DNA of 37,422 nt from Acanthaster planci (lineage: Eukaryota; Echinodermata; Asteroidea; Valvatida; Acanthasteridae). The stretch is taken from assembly GCF_001949145.1 (NCBI RefSeq), contig NW_019091495.1:909795-947216 (forward strand). Direction: 5' to 3'. Below are positions 29,440-37,422 of the stretch, in pieces (positions within the stretch are counted from its first letter, which is position 1; each line of letters begins with the position of its first letter). The position numbers were made by a program, and so were the translations under genes. Below the pieces are notes generated by a model that was given only the letters and a program-made list of their open reading frames with translations, made no database searches and was not told the origin of the DNA.

Positions 29440-29505
29440 AAATTGGTGGGGAGGGGGGCACGTGCCCCCAGCCCCCACTTGGCTACGCCACCGCTGTGGA
29501 GTCCA
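29440..29505 (-). repeat. dispersed-repeat end with GC palindrome
   Basis: Contains the perfect 16-bp palindrome GGGGGCACGTGCCCCC (29454-29469) followed by CCACTTGGCTACGCCACCG. The reverse complement begins GGTGGCGTAGCCAAG and a G-run, matching the pattern at 9132-9160. I take it as the end of a common interspersed element in inverse orientation. Confidence 0.4.
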
Positions 29506-30798
29506 GCATCCTTTACTGTAATGCCTGCCAAGCTCTCGCCCGTAAGATCATCTTGTTTATTCTCTTGATTCGTTATCCTTATCATTCTAAGCTAGTTCCA
29601 ATCTTCTTTGTTATCCTTTCTCTTTACATGCTAAGTCTTACATTCTCATTAAATAGTAACTGTCTATTTATTCTTTATGTCATTGTGATCTTGTTTGATT
29701 TCTTTGTTACATCGGAGAAAATTCAAGCTTTGGAATGACTATTCTTAATAGTTTGAAGCTTTTCGGATTGTAACAGGGGTTCGTAGCGATTATATAATGA
29801 TGGGTATCCCTTAAGACATACTACGAGATTCTTAAAATTCTAAAATCAATAATTTCTGCCTCGAAGCCCCATGCATGTATACTATGGTTTTTAAAAAATA
29901 CCCAATCACTGTTACAGAAAAACTCAGATAGGCTTTCACAACAATTGTAAAGTACAGATGCTACCAAGTATTGTAGGTTGTTTTCTGATTTAATGCATGC
30001 CGTGTTGGATTGAGTTTCAGTCACTACCTGATTCGATTTTTTTTCGTGGAATATTTGTCCATGGTTGTCCTCCCACCCCTTACACTGACCCTATATCTTA
30101 CTTCTCTTTTCCACTTATAATCTTCCTTTAACTACACTTTGGGACAGCAAAAACTGAAAAAATGTAGGGACATAGAGGTGTAGACCCATGCTGTTTCTCA
30201 AGTAAATTGCATTTAAAAGGGCTAGAAAAAAGTCATGCATTCGGATGAAGTTCGTTCATACCAGCCTCCTGTACAGGGAAAAGCCATAAGTAAAGCAGTG
30301 TCAATAGAGCCTGAAAGTTGACCCCTGATGGCACGCTTCCAGAATCCTTGATAGGAAATAAAACGGGCAAAATTTTTAGAATGTATACTACTTTTTGCTC
30401 AGTTAATTCATAAAAAATAAACTGCATGAAAACGAGACTAGGTACAATACCGCTGGAAGTGAAAGGTCGTCAATGAAAATCGTTTTTTACCCAGCTAAAG
30501 TTTACTTTTCCGAAATATTAATTGAAAAAACACAAAGGTAAAATTCTGACATGAGCGTTTCATGGGGTAGTTTCATTTGGAATCCTTTCAAAAATTATCG
30601 AACGTAATAGGACGGCCCCCATATAAGTGGACATAGGCGGACCGTGTGAGGGTTCGGGAAGCTTACTGCGTGACCTTTTCCTCTCAGGCTCACTAAACTA
30701 AACTAGAGAAGGCGCTATTTCGATCATAGCAAAAGCAGTGAAACCAAGAAGATTTGGTTAACAAATATGGCCTAGCAACCCTTTATATTTCCTATGTC

Positions 30799-30818
30799 GG
30801 CCTGGTAATTACCAGGCC
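30799..30818. repeat. perfect 20-bp palindrome
   Basis: GGCCTGGTAATTACCAGGCC is self-complementary over its full length with TAATTA at the centre. Its function is unknown; it could be a homeodomain-type site pair or a chance product of GGCC-rich repeats. Confidence 0.5.
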
Positions 30819-33619
30819 AAGAATACACGATCAGGCCAGTCTGCTGGTCCGCCACAAAAAGGTTTCAGTTGTTCCGCCACAGTAACTTAATTGCTCCATA
30901 ACATTGCAAGAATATTTAAATTAGAGATTAATAACTTTTTTAACTTCTATCTGTCAAAGAAAGAAGCTTTTATTTAATTTACTAATGAAAAAAGTGGTGC
31001 CTTTAACACAAATTTAAATTACGTATCATTGAACTGCACGCATGGCCCTGCTTCACCGTAAAAATGAAAGAGCGTTCTCTGTTGACTAAAACAGTATTCA
31101 ACAACAGACGCTGCTACTCCCTCCGTGAAACTACAATCCTAGTTCAGCACACTAAGTCTGATATTATTCACATGGTAAACATGGCATACGTACCTACACA
31201 GTTTGTAAATATAATTATATATGTACAAGTTTTATACTACCCTTGGATTTTTAAAAAATGTTTAGTGTATGTACTTTACTTTGTTTTTCAATACATTTTC
31301 CCGTAGTACGTTTTTTGAAGTGTTTGTTGTTCTAAACTTGAAGATGTATAAAACATGTTAACTTTGCTGGACATAAATATTCAATTTGCATTCTTAGAGG
31401 GGATGGCAGTCTCATCAAAATCATGTTGGAAGGTGCAGTGGACGGGAGGAGGGATAGAAACTCATACGTCGCATGTCATCGAGGAAGTTACAAAGAAACA
31501 AAGAAAAACTAGAACTTAAGATCCCAAATTGACTTGTTATAAACATGATAGTATATTAACAGTTCTCTTCTTATCTATGTTCGACTGTAGTCTTAATCTG
31601 TGACATTCTTCTCAATCGCCCCATGCTCACGTGAGGCATACACGTTTAGTGATGCCCTTGAAACCAATGAATGAACGTTGACTTTGATGAACTCATTAGC
31701 CGTGGGTTATCTGGTAGATAAGCTTCAAGAAAGGGGTGTGCACCTGTGCAAAGTACATGTGTGCTTAATGTCCTTGATATATTTTGCATGTTGCAGCCTG
31801 ACCTAAATGACAAGAGAATAAAACTGTGATCGGGAGGTTATTAACCGGCTAATGGGTCTAGCGATGATAATGGATTGAGGCGACTTACCCAGCTCCAGCT
31901 AACTACATGCGTCAGTATAAAATAAATAACAAGCGAGTCGATTTGTGGTCAAAGTCAAACTGTCAATTTCAATGATGTTCATCTTTCACCCGATTAAAAA
32001 AATCCAATTTTTTTAAAGGTGCACAAAAAGTCTCCGTAGACTTGCGCGTCGGCAAAATAAAAGTTTTTTTATTTGGCATAATATGATGTCTAAAAACTGC
32101 CAAACTTGCTAGATCGACTGGAATCCCGCTACTGCATTATTTTAATGTATTTAAATTGGGTACGATTGAGTAATATATACATTAAAGGAGTCCCGATACA
32201 TTTAGTTGGGCACTCTCTTTCACCATTCCTGTATTACGAATTACATCTGGGAGCCAGACAAGCAACGTGGTATGTGTGCTGTGCACATCTTCAAGCTGAA
32301 GACTCTTTTTAAAACTGTATTAGTGAGGGGGCCAGTCAGTTGGTACGGAAGTGCAAGCTCGTACATGTATGCGTGTACATCATTTCTAGGGGGAAAAGTG
32401 AGGGGAAAAAAGCGCGTCGCTGCACCACTTTTGGAGCCAGCCGCTGACCAGAAACTTATAGCTTAACATAACATTATTATACCTTATAGGTTCTCGGTGA
32501 TACCCTAGAGTCTGGTTCAGTTGCTGAGTAATTCTACTGATGCCTGCTGGGTCCCCCGATTTTATAATCAGGCGACGGGGAAAAATATTAAATTGTCCAT
32601 AATAAACCAATTCTCTTGTCGCTGTTGGTGCACGCCATCTCCAAATCACGTGACCAGCGTATACGCTGTTATTGGCTGGTTGATTCTTTGTTCTGATGGT
32701 ATAAAGCGCGTAGCTCAGGTCGTCGGCACACCGCAAGGACAATAGGCCTTTTGCAGGTTAAATTTGAATAAAATCTGTTAAACTAACTAACTGGTAAATA
32801 ACTATTTAAATTTACGTGAACATAACAATTGGAGTTCTCCGTACTACAGCCACTGTTTTTATACCCCGTGATTCGGGGGAAGCTTTTCCTTAGTTACATA
32901 AGAGACGCCTTGCAACAACACACTGTTCTCAATGGAAAAGAAGGGCACAAGGGAACCAGTCCATTCCAGAGATGGTGGTTGCTAAGCAAAAGCTTGCCGC
33001 GAATCACGAGGTATAGCAACAGTGTATTTAGTCTGGGGAATTCAAGTTGTTGTATTTATGTGCAATCAGATAACTCAGTGTACCAGATTTTATTCATATT
33101 TAACTCGCAAATGGCTTATTGTTTCAGTGAGCCTGATCAGAGCTTGAAGAGCGCCCTCTGTAGTTTCTAAGAAAGACAGCCACACCATGCTTGTCAGACA
33201 TATTTGCTAATTTTTCTAATGCTTAACGAAGTTACTAGACCGGGTCTATTTTCGAAGTTTGGCATAATTTCCAAGCATGAATTTTGTCAAGAATGAATTA
33301 CGTTTTTAGTACTGATAAATTCATCAGAACATGTTAGTTTTGCAAGCCATGTAGAGTCAATTTATGCACGCCAGTTACGATTTTGCTAAATATATTTGCT
33401 ACCTTTTAAACCCTGTTTGGAAATGTAGTTATTGTGCACGCCCCGAATAATTATTAGTTACTTGTGAAATCGGAACTTTTCAGATCGAATAAACATGGCT
33501 GAAAAAGCCATATACGATATGCAACACTTTTCTGAGTCCAAGCTGCTGCACTTCTGAGGATCCAACAATAGACTTGAAATCAAGTCGTTAATCGGTCTTG
33601 TTGAACCAGCATGCTACGT

Positions 33620-33790
33620 TGTGTTACAATTAGTGCTGAGCCTGTGAACCGTTGCCCGTGATCCAGTGTGCGCCGCTGATTCGTTCCGCATACGAAACGT
33701 GGTCGTGGACTGTTAAGTATGCGGGACGAATCAGCGCCGCACATTGGATCACGGGCAACGGTTCACAGGCTCAGCACTAATTGTAACACA
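33620..33790. repeat. 171-bp near-perfect hairpin upstream of UGT-2
   Basis: The 73-bp arm at 33620-33692 is the reverse complement of 33718-33790 with only three mismatches; the loop is 25 bases. The arms begin TGTGTTACAATTAG. No clear target-site duplication flanks it. It is 270 bp upstream of the UGT-2 start codon. It may be a foldback MITE, or if transcribed, a long double-stranded hairpin. Confidence 0.85.
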
Positions 33791-34059
33791 GAACCTTTGA
33801 AATGATTGATAACGACATTGTATTTGACTGGTATTATTTACAATTTGGCTCAAGGAAACTCAGTTGAATATTCGAAACAGCCATGTCGGCGCCCTCTTCT
33901 TGACAGAACTGCTGTGAAAAAAATGTAATGTGTCTTATCATAGATCAGTGTAAAGTCCACTTCGGTAAGGTAAAAGAACTTGTGCGAAACGAGCAGATCC
34001 CGAAGTTTTTTACATATACATGTGTTTTCTCATTTTTCAGAAGAATTAATTCGCTGACA

Positions 34060-34655
34060 ATGTCGATTTTATGTCTAGGTTTTTTGATCCTGCTGTCCTC
34101 GCTCGCTCTGCCAGCTCTCAGCAGCGATGTGGGGAATAAACCAGGCGAGGAAAAGTACAATTTTTTGTATTTAGTCTCTATCATAGGAAACAGCCACTAC
34201 TTTAACCTTGTCGAGTCAGGCCGAGCATTGGCCCGCCAAGGTCATCACGTTGTCTCCTTGATGAGCAGCTCAAATCCTACCAGCCATTGGCAGAAGGATG
34301 CTGACTTGTTGTCTGTGGTCGTCTTCAATTCGTCCTACACTGAACAGAACAAGACCTCTATCTATGGCGATGCGACTAAAGCAATGCTTACGGGGCAAAT
34401 GAATTTCTTTGGTTATGAGTGGTTCTTAGAAAAAGACTTCCGCGACAGGTTTAAAGTTGTGGCAGACATGTGGCTGCAAGAATGTGACGATCTGTTTTCC
34501 GATTCAGCCACCATGAAACGTCTGCAAGAGGAGAGATTTGACATGCTTGTTGGAGACGACTGCATACCTTGCGTCCCGATGTTGGCGCAGGCATTAGACA
34601 TTCCATTTGTCCTGGAGTCTAACACGTTTGCGGTTCCTACAAAACATAGCGCATG
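34060..34655 (+). CDS. UGT-2, exon 1 (acceptor domain)
   Basis: Begins with a signal peptide (MSILCLGFLILLSSLALPAL) for ER entry. Residues GNSHYFNLVESGRALARQG carry the His proposed as general base in UGTs, and VGDDCIPCVPMLAQAL contains the Asp partner region. The exon ends at a TG|GTACGT donor (34656), leaving a codon split that fits UGT-type exon 2. The start at 34060 is preferred over an ATG at 33928 because the signal peptide begins there and an acceptor (CTCATTTTTCAG) at 34031-34040 suggests an upstream non-coding exon. Two N-glycosylation sequons lie in NSSYTEQNKT. Remaining exons lie beyond the window. Confidence 0.9.
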
Positions 34656-34986
34656 GTACGTTTCTTTTTGAGCGTTTCTGTCGAAAGTATACACTTGTCA
34701 ACTGATAACTGGCACTTTTAAATTTATGTAAAAGTCGTGTGTAAGAATCAGAAAGATGTACTTCACATGGTTTGAAAATAAGAATTACAAAAAATTCTAA
34801 GGCTTGAATGGCATTACAACCGAAAAAACCCTCCGAACTGGCCAACTATCAGAGCTGTCTATGTCCAAAAGTAAGGGGAGAGAAAAGGATGGTACACGCC
34901 CTTCAGGCCTTGGGTATATTCTTTTTTATCATGGTTATTCCACGTGTACGACTACCTGGACCAGCTACACACTGAAAGCTTTATTA
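34656..34986 (+). other. UGT-2 intron 1, start
   Basis: AT-rich intronic sequence after the GTACGT donor. Nothing else recognised before the inverted repeat at 34987. Confidence 0.5.
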
Positions 34987-35331
34987 ATTAAATACTATTT
35001 ACTTAAGCCCGTTGCAAATTTATTTTATTCTTTCTCAAAGCTTCGACAGCAGAGCTAAGTTTTTCCGGGAAGCACAGAAGACCCGGGAAGTCCCGTTTTT
35101 GTGTGGGGGGGTCATTTTTTATTTTAGTCAATCATGGTGAAAAGTCGTCAAAATGAAGAAAATAGTCAGTAAGCAAGAAATTAGTCATTTCATGAGTTTA
35201 GTGGTAGGCCCCAAACCACACAGTGAATTTTCCGGGACTTCTGTGCCTACCGGAAACTTAGTTCTGCTGTCGAAGCTTTGAAAAAAAAAGGAAATAAATT
35301 TGCAACGGGCTTAAGTAAATACTATTTATTA
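34987..35331. repeat. 345-bp inverted repeat beside the second Polinton copy
   Basis: The left arm (from 34987; includes ATTTACTTAAGCCCGTTGCA and TCAAAGCTTCGACAGCAGA) is the reverse complement of the right arm (ending 35331) with about 90% identity over 90-100 bp and a weaker continuation towards the centre (GTGTGG...CCACAC). The left arm has a 10-bp insertion. Sequence between the arms is about 100-160 bp. The first gene of the second Polinton copy starts only 8 bp to the right. It may be two terminal repeats head-to-head, or a foldback element. Confidence 0.8.
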
Positions 35332-35338
35332 AATAGAG

Positions 35339-35641
35339 ATGACAAACCAAACTCCAAACGTCAATTCAAACTTTTGCAAAAACACGAGTCAATCTGTTAA
35401 CGTGATAGACGCATGTGATTGCAGAAGGTGTTCAGATTCTATTCGCGTGGATCAATGTTTTGACTGTAAAAACTGTAAAAATTGTAGATGTGGCGACAAA
35501 TGCAAGTATTTTGATAATTGTGAATAATGTGTTAAAGATTGTATCGCTTGCAAGCATTGTTCTCAATGCGACAGCTGCTATAATTGTACCGAATGTAAAG
35601 ATTGTGTCGAATGCAACGAATGTGTCGAATTTATTTTATGA
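35339..35641 (+). pseudogene. Cys-rich CxxC-repeat protein, second copy
   Basis: ATG preceded by TATTTATTAAATAGAG. The frame has regularly spaced Cys (QCFDCKNCKNCRCGDKC), an in-frame TAA at 35525-35527, then CVKDCIACKHCSQCDSC and further CxxC repeats to a TGA at 35639-35641: about 100 codons and over 20 Cys. The dense Cys pattern survives on both sides of the stop, so the stop is recent or read through. Related to 9535-9855. Function unknown; metal binding is plausible. Confidence 0.55.
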
Positions 35642-36260
35642 CGTAAATAGAGATTATATTCGAGCTTACGAGGCGGGAACTTTAGCAGAATTTCACGGCA
35701 GAGTTAACCAAAAAATAGGTGGCCTCCCCAATCAAATAAAAACGTTAACAAATCAACGTTCAAGATTAGGAGCATCAAATGAAGAGAGGGAAAACGCCTT
35801 AGTTTATCTAATACTTTTATCGCAATGCCAAGTTGATAGCTATGAAAAAGCCCGTCGCATCGCTTTAGAATTTATTCAAGAAGGATTTTTAGGCGAAGAC
35901 AACGAAGAAAGAACGAGGACTCTCAGAGCCGCTCAAACTGAGCCCAGGTGCACTCTTTTAGTTACGGATTCTGGTTCAAACGCTCCGGGGGTTTACAACG
36001 TGGATTTGTTTGATTTTATTTTAAACGCCATTCCCTTTTTGAGTTCTAAAGTACACGAAAAGTCAAATTTGGTGACAATAATGACAACAAGTTTAAATCT
36101 CAGATTAAAGTTGGGTAAAGAAATTGGCAAGTTGTTGAATCTGCCGAGAGGTAGGCTCGTTCCAAACGTTATATACAAGGAGAAGATAAATACAAATCCT
36201 TTTGACGAACTTTGGATACAGTGTCGTGATATCAACGACCATTTTAACTACTTTAAGTAG
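35642..36260 (+). CDS. structural-type Polinton protein, second copy
   Basis: An open frame of about 205 codons follows the Cys-rich gene in another frame; no ATG marks its start, so it could be the frameshifted continuation of that gene. It contains RDYIRAYEAGTLAEFHGRV, a helical region (YEKARRIALEFIQEGF), then VDLFDFILNAIP and LNLRLKLGKEIGKLLNLPRG, homologous to the gene at 11438-12103. It ends NYFK before a stop; the homologue continues with about 65 more residues, so the 3' part is lost here. The N-terminal half has no counterpart in the first copy. Confidence 0.5.
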
Positions 36261-36267
36261 TTTTTAA

Positions 36268-36372
36268 AAAAGACCTTATGAAAAATCTTGGCGAATAACT
36301 TTGTCCAAGTCTGTCTGATATCAAGAACAACCCAAAGATCCGCCACCCACTTGCCAAAATGTATTAAAGTAG
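36268..36372 (+). pseudogene. degenerate homologue of the late-domain peptide
   Basis: The frame starting at 36268 reads KRPYEKSWRITLSKSV, then TGA (36316-36318), then YQEQPKDPPPTCQN and a TAG. It lines up with the basic and proline-rich halves of the 12666-12806 protein, but the PPPY motif is PPPT here and PTAP is not present. It supports that the frame was once coding. Confidence 0.5.
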
Positions 36373-36416
36373 TAGAACCCACCGCGCATCCTTTTTAAAA
36401 AAGCTTTATTTAAAAG

Positions 36417-37417
36417 ATGGGACACAACTTTAGTCAATTATCAATTGTAGTCAATAAAGATTACTGATTTTCAGTCAAATTTCTAAATGTAACCTCGGTG
36501 TATAAATTACCCCAAGTAAAAACGGAAAAGCAGTCAACCGTTGGACGACAAACCCGATATCATTTTACCAAAATCAGTTTAATTTCGCGGTGTATTGCGT
36601 GACGACTGCATGCGGGGCGGGTTTTGATTTACTGTCCGATTCAAACCCGTGTGTGTCTGCTTTATTTATCTTCCACATGTATTACACGGTGAGAAAGATC
36701 TTTTACGACTGCGTGATGCCTATCCTGAGCGACGATATCTTCAACGCGTTGCACAATTACGACAACCGCAAATTTAACGACACCTGAAATGGATCAGGGG
36801 CAGCTTTTTATACACCATTTAAAGCCGGTTGTTTTGTTGGGCTAAGTACAGTCGAAATTGCAGCTTTTAGAAAATGTGCGGCAAGCTCTGTGGAATCACC
36901 AGTTAGTCCCGGATACAAATTATAACAAGTTCGTCATACAAATAGTAAGCTGGACCAACGTGAGTCTGACATACATGTCAATAGATACCGATCACCGAAA
37001 AGCATATAAGGTGTCTTTTTTACAACAGGCTGATAAAGCTACATTGGCTTGGTGGGGTTTCATTCCTATAAAGAGTAAACTAACAGACGTAGGCATCATG
37101 AAGGTGAACGAATCAATCAGAGCTTATGTCTACGCGTAATACTGGGAGCCCAAGCTCAGACAAAGACGAGCGTTTTAGCCCCAGGCACCGGGTTAGATGC
37201 TCAACAACAATTTATCACCATATTGAAGTCTTTGATAAACTCGGTGCCCGACCTCGAACAAATTACAAACCAATTTCAAGATTCTTTACAGTACGCAAAA
37301 ACGCCTTTAAACTTTGTAGTCGCACCCGGTTTGTATTTGGTACCGTTGGACATGGACCTGAGAATCGGAACATTTGAGAGATACAACAATAACCTTAAGA
37401 TTGAAAGCTTGCGGTAA
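36417..37417 (+). pseudogene. capsid-associated Polinton protein, second copy
   Basis: Starts MGHNFSQLSIVVNKDY, then a TGA. Shifted frames follow with VYCVTTACGAGFDLLSDSN, FHMYYTVRKIFYD and VMPILSDDIFNAL, then TYMSIDTDHRKAYKVSFLQQ and LAWWGFIPIKSKLTDV, and finally AQTKTSVLAPGTGLDAQQQF with a C-terminus (LYLVPLDMDLRIGTFERYNN) that is missing in the first copy. At least four frame changes and several stops are present. Block order equals that of 12812-13826. Confidence 0.6.
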
Positions 37418-37422
37418 GCACC

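Larger units (their letters stand above)
24880..33619. other. 8.7-kb intergenic region between UGT-1 and UGT-2
   Basis: No frame resembles a known protein. The start probably includes the UGT-1 3' untranslated region, though no AATAAA is evident in the first 200 bases. Content: AGGCCTA words (clusters near 26160, 26506, 26834, 28410), a TGTCAATATTGACA palindrome (28632-28645) in a CpG-containing patch, a dispersed-repeat end near 29440-29505 and a 20-bp palindrome at 30799-30818. Frames such as 32386-32742 (-, 118 codons) are unsupported. Confidence 0.5.
35332..37422 (+). mobile_element. second Polinton-related copy, partial
   Basis: Four genes homologous to the left cluster of the 9.5-22.7 kb element appear in the same orientation: Cys-rich, structural-type, late-domain-like and capsid-associated. 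TFIIB-like, coiled-coil and the hydrophobic protein genes are absent between them. Protein-level similarity with many changes shows a diverged lineage rather than a recent copy. The element runs off the right edge. It sits in UGT-2 intron 1. Confidence 0.8.

Noticed and set aside
32386-32742. 118-codon - strand open frame
   Set aside because: No recognisable motif, no start or splice context and no homologue known to me; length is compatible with chance.
33928-34059. Upstream ATG extending the UGT-2 exon 1 frame
   Set aside because: The signal peptide begins at 34060 and a polypyrimidine-AG acceptor lies at 34031-34040, so the upstream part is probably intron.
35415-35641. Val/Ile-rich N-terminal part of the frame 35415-36260
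   Set aside because: It is the Cys-rich gene read one base out of frame; only the part after about 35640 looks like a real protein.
1-37422. CRISPR arrays, rRNA genes, bacterial operons
   Set aside because: No regularly spaced direct repeats, no rRNA sequence and clear eukaryotic splice structure.

Overview
The window looks like nuclear DNA of a marine invertebrate animal, most likely a deuterostome such as an echinoderm, hemichordate or amphioxus. That placement is an inference from multi-exon UDP-glycosyltransferase (UGT) genes, a Polinton (Maverick/adintovirus-like) element, a Ty3/gypsy element and AT-rich intergenic DNA with AGGCCTA words. No species can be named from the sequence alone.

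Host genes. Two tandem UGT genes lie on the + strand. UGT-1 is represented by exons at 7819-8143, 8763-8991, 23510-23729 and 24591-24879. Their splice phases agree from exon to exon and they end in the UGT donor-binding signature, a membrane anchor and a stop codon. Its first (acceptor-binding) exon is not visible and probably lies left of the window. UGT-2 contributes only exon 1 (34060-34655, signal peptide plus acceptor domain); the rest lies beyond the right edge. The exon-1 donor phase of UGT-2 matches the exon-2 acceptor phase of UGT-1, as expected for paralogues.

Mobile DNA. (1) About 1.26-5.5 kb, - strand: a GC-rich, 5'-truncated Ty3/gypsy pol pseudogene (RT, RNase H, integrase) with an unusual C-terminal pair of zinc fingers; gag, protease and 5' LTR are missing. 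(2) About 9.5-22.7 kb: a decayed but nearly full-length Polinton inside the 14.5-kb third visible intron of UGT-1. It has a left + strand cluster (Cys-rich CxxC protein, TFIIB-like zinc-ribbon protein, coiled-coil protein with an internal duplication, structural-type genes, a 46-residue protein with PPPY and PTAP motifs, a capsid-associated gene, a small membrane protein). A central - strand cluster carries a small coiled-coil/TM protein, the double-jelly-roll major capsid protein, the packaging ATPase and a coiled-coil membrane protein. A + strand DDE integrase and a - strand protein-primed-type family B DNA polymerase converge at the right. No adenain-like protease was found. (3) About 35.3 kb to the right edge: a second, diverged, partly deleted Polinton-related copy in intron 1 of UGT-2, just after a 345-bp inverted repeat.

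Working picture. The Polinton genes form a virus-like module: capsid, ATPase, integrase, polymerase, a possible own transcription factor, and a possible ESCRT-recruiting peptide. A recurrent A/T-rich motif directly abuts most of its start codons. Almost every long gene has frameshifts or stops, so the copies are fossils; a few short genes (TFIIB-like, the late-domain peptide, one small TM protein) remain open. The 25-33.6 kb interval is non-coding as far as can be seen. All boundaries of mobile elements are approximate because no convincing Polinton termini or target-site duplications were found.
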